A stretch of 64,000 bases of DNA from Prochilodus magdalenae (Eukaryota > Chordata > Actinopteri > Characiformes > Prochilodontidae): contig JAMWET010006799.1 of NCBI GenBank assembly GCA_024036415.1, forward strand, positions 186,001 to 250,000. The letters run 5' to 3'. The notes beneath the pieces were generated by a model. The model saw only the letters and a program-made list of their open reading frames with translations. It made no database searches and was not told where the DNA came from. This document shows, in pieces, positions 54,009 to 64,000 of the stretch; positions within the stretch are counted from its first letter, which is position 1; every line of letters begins with the position of its first letter. The position numbers and the translations under genes are program-made.

Positions 54009-55924
54009 ATGGAGCCACGACGCCTCACACTATGTAAGTAACTTTTCTTATTTCACTAAAACTAAAGTTTACTCTTATACAAGCATTGTAGCTAAACACT
54101 GAGCTTTAAATGTGTTCTCATTAAGGTTTAATATTTGTTTCTTTTTTCTCATTTATTTTGACTTTAATATTCTGGTAAAGACATTACAGTGATGATGACA
54201 GTATCAGTGTCTTCAACAAAAGGTACTTTATATTAAGAGTCTTACACTTAACAGTTACAACCAATGAGATGTCTGAATCTATACATAACCTGATATACTA
54301 CATACACTATTGATGAAAAACAATATTATTTGTGGTATATTGTCATATTGCCAAATTGATGTCTTGTCTTATGTGTATGTGTGTGATTATGACATGATAT
54401 TAACAAGCAATAATTTCTGACATATATTTTCACAACAAACTAAATGTTTGGTTCTTTGTATGAATATTGATTTTAATTCATCATGTTGTTGTTTTTTATT
54501 AATAGAAGATCCTGATGATTTACAGCCAGCAGATATTTTTGGAACCCCCCTTGTAAATGTTGGGGGAGATTTACAGTTAAAGTGCATCATCTTTGATAAA
54601 AGTAAATCTTCTAATGATCTCCACATGTACTTGTGTAAAAATGGTGTTGGAGTGAGGATGGAACTACTTGAACAGAGGGATGAGTACACCTTCATTTTGA
54701 GGAATATTTTAGAGCTGGACTCAGGAAACTACAGCTGCGTGTACTCACTGAACAAATACAGTCTAAACAACGTGAGAGCATCAGGACAAAAAACAATCCA
54801 GGTCCAGGTCACTGGTAAGAGATGTTATTCATGTGTTCTCTAATAAAAGCGTGGTGATAAAAGAGGTTACTTGATTAGGTAGGCTCATTAACTAGCCACA
54901 TACTATGAAGAATCCTGGAAACACATGCACCTTAACAAACATACCTTAAAATAATACGCAGTGAAGTTTGTGATGCGCTATGCTTTTAAAAATCTTGGTG
55001 GAAGTGCACACTAGTTGCCGTCTTTGTAATCACATTAATGCACTGCTTATTAAATGACCTTTTCTTTACTTTAAATTATGATAATATCTTTAGAATAAGT
55101 CGAGCATGTAATGGATTTATGAATCCATTGTATTAAGCTGATGGTTGAGCAGAATTAACAAAAGAATTTTAAAATCACTAATTAATTAATATTAATTAAT
55201 TTAGTTGTGGTTTATTTCAGTGATCCTACAAAATTTGTCCCATTGTAAATGTATGTGTTAATTAAATATTGGGAAACCCAGTTCTAGGGTCTAGTGCGCT
55301 CTGTTAATGTAAACCTGGGGAACAATAAAATATTTTGTACAGTGATTTTAAATTTAATACGTGATTTTCAGGTGATAAATATTTTTGAAGTCAAATTATA
55401 TGATAATATCTTGTTTTCTCTGTATTATCAGGTACTAGACAACATCCAAATGATCATAACAAGGGCCCGCACCATTTCAGCGGTAAGGATTCATCACAGG
55501 GAGAGACTATGTTGTTTTTTTAAGTACAAAAATCTTATTTTATATAAGTTTTTAAATATCATTTTTGTTGTTCAGGTAAACCAGCTAAAACCGTCATCTA
55601 GCTTACAAAAATCATGTGACGGTTCCTTGAACAATGAATGTCTTTACACAAATGTCTTTATTTTAAGGCAGCTCAGAGAAAAACATTAAATATGCTCATT
55701 AGTTTAACAATGCACATTCACACACCAGTTCTACTGAATCTGTATGTGTTCTTGTTTCAGATCGACAGTGGCTGATAAACTTCATGAGGTTATTAGCTTC
55801 ATTTGGAGTCATCATATTTGCATGCTTGATATTGGTTTTTGATGTCTGTTCAACAAAGCTGAGAAATTCTGCAGCACTGAACTCAGCTGAATTTGTAACC
55901 AGTCTGGATTTAAATGATCAATAA
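54009..55924 (+). CDS. Gene G: short-tail single-Ig receptor (putative activating form)
   Basis: Exons 54009-54033, 54181-54222, 54506-54814, 55432-55482, 55761-55924; 591 nt, 196 aa. The Ig domain starts EDPDDLQPADIFG, has Cys49/66/100, and lacks the N-glycosylation sequon of A to E (NIL). The stalk is GTRQHPNDHNKGPHHFS. The membrane exon DRQWLINFMRLLASFG keeps Arg152. The tail is the longest of the short genes, ending SLDLNDQ. The gene looks intact. It is closest to E in both Ig sequence and flanks. Confidence 0.8.
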
Positions 55925-57289
55925 TATGTGCAAGCAGTGAAGTTCATGTTTAGGAGGCTAAGCCATCCTGTGCTGAAAATGTTCAGATGTAAATGAGAGC
56001 AGGCCTTTACTGTGTACACTTGTAAACTCTGGCATGCTCTACACTGATGGGCTCTGTGCCTGTACTTGTAAATGTATGTGTTTTGGGATTTGTTTACTGT
56101 TGTTAAATGTGTAATGCTTTTATTACCAGATTTTTTTTATATATATACTTCAAGTAGACCACTGAAACGTCCAACATCAGATAAACAGTGCTTAAAGCAT
56201 GCGCCTCTGTACACAGTTCCACTGTATGAGAACAAATAAATGCTACTGATGTCAAAGATGTCAAGAAGCTATTACTCAGCAAAGGAACAACATAAAAAGA
56301 TGAACTGGCACTAAATCATCAAATCTGGACTGAAGTGTTCTAATCTGTAATTTGGCATACTCTGATCATGAAAGGAACTTTCACAACCGAACGTGAAAGG
56401 GTTTTCTTTGCTCAGTCCAATGTATAGTATGTTTCCCCTCTAATTTTTTTACCATGGCCTGATTTTGTATAACCAAACCCTCCTGTGAATAAAGCCATCT
56501 TACTTCTAGGCCTTAGGCTTAATTCCTATACATACACGTGCATATGGACTCCCACATAAACAGAGTATCACATTATGACATTTTAAATGCATACATAAAA
56601 AAAACGAAGTAAGTAAAGTCTGAACTAATTGAGACCTACTCAGGTTTCCAGCACTGACGTCTAATAACACCAGAAATGAAAGCTCTGTGAGTTCTTAACA
56701 CAAACCGAGCCTGTTGAACATCTGGAGAGATCAGTGAGTCAAAGAAGACACAGAAGTGATCAGAAGGAGCCAAGTTTATGATCATGAGAGCAGAAATGTT
56801 AAGGCCTTACGAAATAACCAGAATCAAGAATGTCTTTCTCATGCTGTAAGAGCAAATGCTGAAAGCAAAAAAGTTATTATGTCCATGTAATTATTCATAT
56901 GAGTGTAAAGATTTACATTTACGGCATTTAGCTGACGCTCTTATCCAGAGCGACTTACAAGGTTAATCACATTACAGGTAGGCCAATGTAGTGTTAGGAG
57001 TCTTGCCCAAGGACTCTTATTAGTATAGCACAGCATAGTCACCCACACCAGGATTTGAACCCCAGTCTCCCACTTGTAGAGATGGCACTCTGGATGGTGG
57101 TGTTACCCGCTGAGCTACACCAACCACCAAGAACAAGCAGATGAGTCCTTCGAAATTAGTTAGTCAATTCTGAACTAAATTGATGTGCAGGACCACGATC
57201 TTGGAACCTCATATTCTTTACTTGGTTTAAAGAAGGCCCTTTATTGGGCCTCCATAAAACAAACTAGAACAAAAAGATGGATTTGCAGT
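55925..57289. other. 3' flank of gene G
   Basis: Possible poly(A) signal near 56235, shared with E. 56690-56890 matches 44100-44300. Apart from the SINE below, nothing is recognised. Confidence 0.45.
56911..57129 (-). mobile_element. tRNA-derived SINE, inverted
   Basis: Reads in reverse: the tail core appears as GACGCTCTTATCCAGAGCG and the head as GAGCTACACCAACCACC. Confidence 0.8.
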
Positions 57290-58795
57290 GCAGTGGGATT
57301 GGGGCATAGAATAGCTAAAAATAGCTGAGAGAGACAGAGAGAAAGAAAGAGAGAAAGAGAGATAGAGAGAGAAAGAGAGAAAGAAAGAGAGAGAGAGAGA
57401 CGACGATATCGCAGTTCAGAGAGCAGCACGAGCGCGAGGCTATTGTTTTTAAAACAGCACAGTTTGATGTGCTTCTAAAAGTCCGTTTTTTTTGCAAGCA
57501 CCAGCCTGAGGAGAGTTGTGGAGTTCTGAGGACTCATTTAGCTGATTCCAAGGGATATTTGAGTCAAGAACCGGCTCAGGAGAAGCTCGGCTGTAGCGTG
57601 GCGTGTGTAATGGCGGCTATGCTAAACTTCGTCATGGACTGAGAAAGTTCAAGGCTCCATTAATACCGTAAGTGCAGTGGTGGACTTTATAACGTTGTTA
57701 TAAGTGAAAGCTGATTCAACTCGTGCTAGTTTTACTCTTCAGTGCGCTTTTCTGTGTGTTTACGCTACAGCACACTAAAGATACGCTAAAGCTGAAAGTT
57801 TTTTTGTATGGCAATTAGACTGAGTTAGCACTCATAGCTGGTAGCCTGCTCGGATATCGCATTCACGTCGGCTGTGAGAGCCTTGGATTGGTCTGCTGTT
57901 GCGTGTCAGTGGAAAGTTCAGACAGTTAAAAGTTTCTGCAGCATTCCTGGGACAGAAAGACTGCTGTTCCACACGTCCAGTTGCTGTTTTCAACGTGTAC
58001 CCAGACGACATTCTCTCAGCGGCGTATCTCACCAGTTAGAGGGAAGTAATCTTTTGTACTGTTCTGGTCTATGCGGAGGCATTTGAGAGACTTGACTTGA
58101 GAGAGTTAAAAGGCTTTTCAAAACTCGCTTCATAACAAGTACATTTCACTTCATAACTTGTAAAACATGTGGTTTTGATATGTTAAACTGTTCAGACTCT
58201 TTAACTGTGGTACACATTTTTAGTGAAAATAAGAAACTGTAATCTGTTTGTTTCCTGATATTTTTATTTTTAATTTATTTTTTTATTTCGCTACATTTGG
58301 AACAAAACAAACAGAATAATCTCTATAGAATAAATAACACAATTGGTTTCTCATTCGGTGATTGTTTGTTTACCTTTTGTGCCAACATTTTGTGTGTTCT
58401 GCGTTTCATACTTATTCTGAATACTTACCTTGGAGTGAGGGCGTCTCACATTTCCTGTTCTGATCTGGGGAGGGAGGGAGAAGTTATTAAGTCTGTACAC
58501 AGACATAGCATAATTAAGATTAGCACTTCGGGTTGCCACCGTGTTAAAGTATTTCCTAAGCCCACCTCACCATATCTGCTATTAACTCACCTTTACATCC
58601 ATTTCGACTTACAGGGATTCCGGGGTTAATTTTTAAGAGCGCAGGATAGGCAACAACATACCTACACACATAGGTACTGAGACTAATTGTACTGGGGGTG
58701 GGGACTTAGATCCGTTCGCTTCCCAGACGTCCAAGGTAAAGTTATTAACTAATACCCTCACTAGGCGGGGCAAGATACCGCCACCACATGAACAA
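57290..58795. other. Unclassified 1.5-kb insertion
   Basis: The flanks (TTTGCAGTG and AATGAATCATTTACAG) are adjacent in other units, so this block is an insert specific to unit 4. It begins with a GA-rich microsatellite (57326-57400), has more GC than its surroundings up to about 58100, and an AATAAA near 58330. No coding domain or clear terminal repeat was found. A solo LTR or another retroelement 5' region is possible. Confidence 0.45.
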
Positions 58796-59729
58796 TGAAT
58801 CATTTACAGTGATTGTTTTATAATGTGTAAACATTCTGATAATATTAACAAATATAGGGTCAATTAGGGGCTGAATGAGATCATGATGTCATTAAAGGTC
58901 AACATTTGCATAAGCACAAAAGTCACAGTACAGCAGCAAACATCAATTCATAGCTCATTAAAAGCAAACCTTTACTGAATGTAAACATATATAGGTTAAA
59001 CTCTGTTTGGCTAAAGTATATTTAAGTGGATAACTAGTAAACACGGCTATACTGTATGTACTGTCGCATGTATTTTGGGTAATGTGGTTTGTGTTCAGAC
59101 AGCAACAGAAAGAGCAAAATATGCTCTTATTAAAATAGCAGCATGAATAGCAAAGACCATCACAGGCCGTGTGAGAAAACAACACGGGCCTCACTACAGG
59201 AACTCTTTACCTCGACAGCTCTTCAGATGCACATGAAGAATGTGCAGTTCTAAAATTGTGGTTATACCGTCCACCGTTTTGGATCTACACCTAACACCCT
59301 AACCACCAAATGTACTGCTCAAACGTAGCAGCGCAGCACAGTAAGAGGAAATGCTAAACTAGAGAGTTACAAATTAGAGATAAAGGATGAAAACCGATTA
59401 ACTAAAAGGATGAATTTAGTGATTTTAAAGTCACTGAGCAGTTTATTAAACCTTCCTAGTTTAAGCTCTATGTTGATTTAGTGTTGCATGTATTTCCAGA
59501 TCTAATGTCTTTTAGCTGTGCAGGTTGGTTTTGTACTTGTACTTCACAATAATTAAAGAAAGTTTTTGTTCTAATGTGGCGAGAAGAGCATCATGGTTTA
59601 TTAACTCCACCAGGTTCATTTCAGTAAAGAGATATGAACTTAAGCTATATACTAAAACTATATACAGTGTACTGGATTGTGTGAGGAGACATGTTAAGAA
59701 ATTACTATCCTGCTACTGAAGGTCTCTGA
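58796..59729. other. Upstream flank of gene H
   Basis: Matches the upstream flanks of B and D, including GAGGAA at 59345-59350. No gene is seen. Confidence 0.5.
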
Positions 59730-59879
59730 GATGGCACTGATGATGTTACTGAAAGTTCAGAGTGCTGTTTAATCAGCTCTGTGCTGTCGCTGGCCAATTA
59801 GAAGATCTGGGCTGGTTACAGTGTGGTTGATGAAGCTTCACCCAGCACCCAGAAGTTCATGTGGTGAATGTGATCAGTG
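59730..59879 (+). promoter_or_regulatory. Conserved proximal promoter/5'UTR of gene H
   Basis: CCAAT at 59804-59808. Unlike the other copies, the overlapping upstream ATG is GTG here and the remaining upstream ATGs stop at once. Confidence 0.5.
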
Positions 59880-62800
59880 ATGGAGCCACGACGCCTCACA
59901 CTATGTAAGTAACTTTTCTTATTTCACTAAAACTAAAGTTTACTCTTATACAAGCATTGTAGCTAAACACTGAGCTTTAAATGTGTTCTCATTAAGGGCT
60001 AATATTTGTTTCTTATTTGATCATTCTTTTTCATTCATTTTTCTGGTAAAGACATTACAGTGATGATGACAGTATCAGTGTCTTCGACAAAAGGTACTTT
60101 ATATGCTTTTCCTTAACCTGTATTAACAAGTAAACACATTTTTGTTTTAAATACATGACCAGTCAGGAGTTTAGACACACACAACTTATCTGAAAGACTC
60201 TACAGCCTTACACTTAACACGTCCAAATGATGAGAGTCTGAAACAATACACATCCTGATACACCACATGCACTATTGATGTATTACAGTATCATAGTTCT
60301 GCCATACCTCCACCTCTAATATATATTTAGTGGTTTAAAAACCTAGATATCTTTTTCTGCAGAGTTTAAAAGTTCCCCTTTGCTCTAGTTCCCCTTTCAG
60401 TTTAGTGAACATTCATGATGGATGGACCAGTAGAACTAATAAAATTGCTTAGAAAAATATTTTCTTTCTTAACCTCCATTGCAGGTTAAGAACGCTGTTT
60501 TATCCTCCTGTAAAATTCAGTTTTGGAGGTGTTTAAGGTGGACTGTATAATTCTCTGAGTGCTATTTTATGTTTGATGTCTTCACTTTTATTCTAAAGTA
60601 AAGCATTAATATAAACAACAAGTAGAACCTTCTAAACTTTTGATTAGTAGTGTATATAATATAATATGGATTTTGAACATATATATATGTGTGTGTGCGT
60701 GTGAGCGCGTATGTGTGTGTTTACTGGATAGTGTTAATACTATTGTTCAATTTTTTTACTATCAATGGATACAGGACCTCAACAAAGAAAATTATATTTG
60801 ACATATATATTCACAATGAAATAAATATTTGGTTCATTTTACCCATATTGGTCTTAATATATCATGTTGCTGTTTTTTATTAATAGGTGACCCTCCTGAT
60901 TTTCATTCAGCAGAGATTTTTGGAAACCCCCTTGTGAAGGCTGGGGCAAATGTACAGTTAAAGTGCATCATCTTTGACAAAAATCAATCATTTGATCATC
61001 TCCACATGTACCTGTGTAAAAATGGTGTTGGAGTGATGATGGAACCACTTGGAAAAAGAGATGACCACACCTTCATTCTGAGGAAGGTTTCAGTGCGGGA
61101 CTCGGGAAGCTACAGCTGCGTGTACTCACTGAACAAATACAATCTAAACAACCTGAGTGCATCAGGACACAAAACTATCCAGGTCCAGGTCACTGGTAAG
61201 AGATGTGATTTGTGTTTTCTCTAATAAAAGTGTGGTGATAAAAGAGGTTAACTGAGGTCAGGTCAGTTTAACTCTGTAAAATTTTCCTGAATCCATTATC
61301 ACTCAATATACCATAACTGCTAATATACACTGTATATACACTGTGTTATTTTACCAGTTAACTGATCCAGTTATTAATCCTACAGTGTTTGTAAATAGAC
61401 TCTGGTCTGATCTACTCTAAGTACTGCTCTTAATGACTTTAAAACTTTACAATGGAGAATTTCATGGGTGCATGGTCACATATGTATTCCACAGTAGAGC
61501 TGGAGAGAGTCCACATACAAATGATTAGAATGGCTGATTAGGTAGGCTCAATAACTAGCGACCTACTATGAAGTGGAAACACTCGTACCTTAAACAAGAG
61601 TATGTGATGTGCTATGTTGCTCCCAAGAACCTTGCTAGAAGTGCACGTTAGTTGCCACTGTAGTAATCACATAATTACACTGTTTTTTTATATGACCTTT
61701 TCTTTACTTTAAATGATGATCATTTTTAATAAATCATTAAGTCAAAAATCAGTTGAATATATAAGGGATCTCTAAAACCATATGTATTTTATACAGTACC
61801 AGTCAAATTCACAAAAGTACTTTAAATTCTCTAATTAATTTGATTGTGGTTTATTTTAGCGATCACACAAAACTTGGCACTAAATTGGTGGGATTAATCA
61901 ATATAGGGAAATCCAGGTCTAGTGCAGAGTCATAATGTAAACCTGGAGAACAATAACATGTATTGCACTGTGTTGAATAAATTGAGTGATTTTTACTGCC
62001 GCTGATAAAGTTATGTTTGAATGAACTAAGTTACAGTGAGGAAAATAAGTATTTGAACACCCTGCGACTTTGCAAGTTCTCCCACTTAGAAATCATGGAG
62101 GGGTCTGAAATTTTCATCATTGGTGCATGTCCACTGTGAGAGACATAATCTAAAAAAAAAAAAATCAGGAAATTACGATGTATGATTTTTAAAATAATTT
62201 ATTTGTGTGTTACTGCTGCAAATTATTTGAACACCTGTGAAAATCAAATGTTAATATTTGGTACAGTAGTACAGTAGTACACTTTTGTTGCAATTACAGA
62301 GGTCAAACGTTTCCTGTAGTTCTTCACCAGGTGTGCACACACTGCAGCAGGGATTTTGGCCCAGATCTTCTCCAGATCAGCCAGGTTTCTGGGCTGTTGC
62401 TGAGAAACACGGAGTTTGAGCTCCCTCCAAAGATTTTCTATAGGGTTTAGGTCTGGAGACTGGCTAGACCACTCCAGAACCTTAATATGCTTCTTACGGA
62501 GCCACTCCTTGGTTATCCTGACTGTGTGCTTTGGGTCATTGTCATGTTGGAAGACCCAGCCACAACCCATCTTCAGTGCTCTAACCGAGGGAAGGAGGTT
62601 GTTCCCCAAAATCTCGCAATGCATGGCCCCGGTCTTCCTCTTCTTAATACAGTGCAGTCGTCCTGTCCCATGTGCAGAAAAACACCCCCAAAGCATGATG
62701 CTTCCACCCCCATGCTTCAAAGTAGAGATGGTGTTTTTAGGATGGTACTCATCATTCTTCCTCCTCCAAACACGGCGAGTGGAATTAAGACCATCTGACG

Positions 62801-63711
62801 ACAGAACTTTCTCCCATGACTCCTCTGGATCATCCAAATGGTCATGGGCAAACTTAAGACGGGCCTGGACGTGTGCTGATTTAAGCAGGGGAACCTTCCG
62901 TGCCATGCATGACTTTAAACTATGACGTCTTAGTGTATTACCCACAGTAACCTTGGAAACAGTGGTGCCAGCTCTCCTCAGGTCATTGACCAGCTCCTCC
63001 CGTGTATCTCTGGGCTGATTCCTCACCTTTCTTAGGATCATTGATACGCCACGAGGTGAGATCTTGTGTGGAGCCCCAGTCCGAGGGAGATTGACATGTT
63101 TAGCTTCTTCCATTTTCTAATAATTGCTCCAACAGTTGATCTTTTTTCACCAAGCTGCTTGGCAATTGCCCCGTAGCCCTTTCCAGCCTTGTAGAGGTCA
63201 ACAGTTTTGTCTCTGGTGTCTTTGGACAGCTCTTTGGTCTTAGCCATGTTGGTAGTTGGAGTCTTACTGATTGTGTGGGGTGGACAGGTGTCTTTATGCA
63301 GCTAACGACCTTAAACAGGTGCTTCTAATTTAGAATAATAAGTGGAGTGGAGGTGGAGTTTTAGAGGCGGATTAACAGGTCTTTGAGGTCCAGAATTTTT
63401 GCTGATTGGCAGGTGTTCAAATACTTATTTGCAGCAGTAACACACTAATAAATTATAAAAAAATCATACATTGTGATTTCCGGATTTTTTTTAGATTATG
63501 TCTCTCACAGTGGACATGCACCTAAGATGAAAATTTCGGACCCCTCCATGATTTCTAAGCGGGAGAACTTGCAAAGTCGCAGGGTGTTCAAATACTTATT
63601 TTCCTCACTGTATGTGATAATATCTTGTTCATTTCCTCTGTAATGAAGATGCTTTATTATCAGGTAATACACACCATCAAAATGAACTTAAAGGCCGGCA
63701 CCAGCTCAGTG
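59880..63711 (+). CDS. Gene H: single-Ig receptor, 3' end outside the window (probably long-tail)
   Basis: Exons 59880-59904, 60052-60093, 60887-61195 and 63664-63711 are present; the membrane and tail exons lie beyond 64000. The Ig domain starts [13 protein letters not shown] and has Cys49/66/100; the usual NVS sequon is KVS. The stalk exon is 48 nt, one codon shorter than in the other copies, and in frame. The intron after the stalk (TTACAGTTAGAAAAAATGTAG) resembles B and D more than the short genes, so a long ITIM-type end is expected (inference). A Tc1 element sits in the intron before the stalk exon. Confidence 0.7.
60678..60721. repeat. AT/GT microsatellite
   Basis: ATATATATATGTGTGTGTGC and similar, in the intron before the Ig exon of H. 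Confidence 0.8.
62034..63610 (-). mobile_element. Tc1-like transposon in an intron of gene H
   Basis: Starts CAGTGAGGAAAATAAG and ends CTTATTTTCCTCACTG, flanked by TA on each side (62032-62033 and 63611-63612). The empty site in B reads GTTACGTGACAAT. Terminal inverted repeats are long, about 200 bases each (62034-62238 and 63412-63610). It is a different family from the elements in B and D. Confidence 0.9.
62244..63247 (-). pseudogene. Tc1-like transposase, nearly complete but frameshifted
   Basis: Starts at 63247 ([20 protein letters not shown]) with the helix-turn-helix [17 protein letters not shown]. It shifts frame near 63105 and then runs open for about 285 codons ([16 protein letters not shown] to the end). 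The second Asp ([14 protein letters not shown]) and the Glu ([14 protein letters not shown]) are present. Around the first Asp, seven residues usually found between SD and GLNS are missing, and four more are missing at [10 protein letters not shown]. Not active. Confidence 0.85.
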
Positions 63712-64000
63712 GTAAGGACTCATCACAGTGTGGGGCTATGTCTGTCTTGACCTTATTGTTTTTTACAGTTAGAAAAAATGTAGAAAAATGATAATTGTCA
63801 TTTTCACTTTCTCAGTGAATATATTTTCTGTCTACATATAATTTGATTTTTTCTACAGTAAATGGAGTTTTCATGGTTTAATGAACACATTAAACAATTA
63901 TGTTGCACTAAATGCATCATATGATCTTTTAAGGTTTTGGTACTATTGTAGAAACACTTCCCGAGCACTTTTCCTTCTTTTCTATTTACTTAGAGAAAAT
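63712..64000 (+). other. Intron of gene H running off the window
   Basis: Resembles the intron after the stalk exon in B and D; no exon is seen before the window ends. Confidence 0.5.

Noticed and set aside
57241..57497. Ser/Leu-rich open frames on the minus strand
   Set aside because: Translation of the GA microsatellite.
58297..58629. 110-codon open frame in the 1.5-kb insert
   Set aside because: No recognisable domain, no conserved counterpart in the window, and AT-rich leader; kept only as part of the unexplained insert.

Overview
This window is eukaryotic, AT-rich and intron-bearing. The repeats (Tc1-like transposons, tRNA-derived SINEs ending in the fish-typical core CTGGATAAGAGCGTC, CR1/L2-type LINE pieces) point to a teleost fish. 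An otophysan (tetra/piranha, catfish or relative) is a guess. Nearly all recognisable host genes belong to one tandem family of small immunoglobulin-domain receptors, mostly in the + orientation.

Eight exon-1 copies are present, named here A to H: A 1238, B 5917, C 19229, D 24348, E 41187, F 45285, G 54009, H 59880. They alternate between two architectures. Short genes (A, C, E, G) have five coding exons: two for a signal peptide, one Ig domain, a 17-residue stalk, and a transmembrane exon with an Arg inside the membrane segment and a short tail. Long genes (B, D, F, probably H) share the same first four exons. They then have a different transmembrane exon without a charge and seven tail exons carrying several tyrosine motifs, including a good ITIM (VVYSSV/VVYSSI). 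This looks like paired activating/inhibitory receptors, arranged as four short+long cassettes made by repeated duplication of a pair. All coding junctions around the Ig and stalk are phase 1.

Layout: unit 1 (1 to about 17150) holds A and B plus a relic Ig exon at 15067. Unit 2 (about 17190 to 37480) holds C and D and, in its distal part, a 2.2-kb tandem-repeat array (33945-36135). Unit 3 (37482 to about 53000) holds E (nonsense codon in the membrane segment) and F (Ig exon deleted and replaced by a LINE fragment). Unit 4 (about 53190 onward) holds a transmembrane-exon relic, then G and H. H runs off the window after its stalk exon.

Mobile elements are abundant. There is a Tc1-like element in the same intron of B and D (inserted before they were duplicated), a different Tc1 in an intron of H, and an internally deleted relative of that one at 38340. 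There are five SINEs, several LINE fragments, a hAT-like element at 17451 and an unexplained 1.5-kb insertion at 57290. I see no functional tRNA or rRNA gene, no CRISPR array and no bacterial feature. All exon coordinates come from reading splice sites and phases by eye and have no transcript support.
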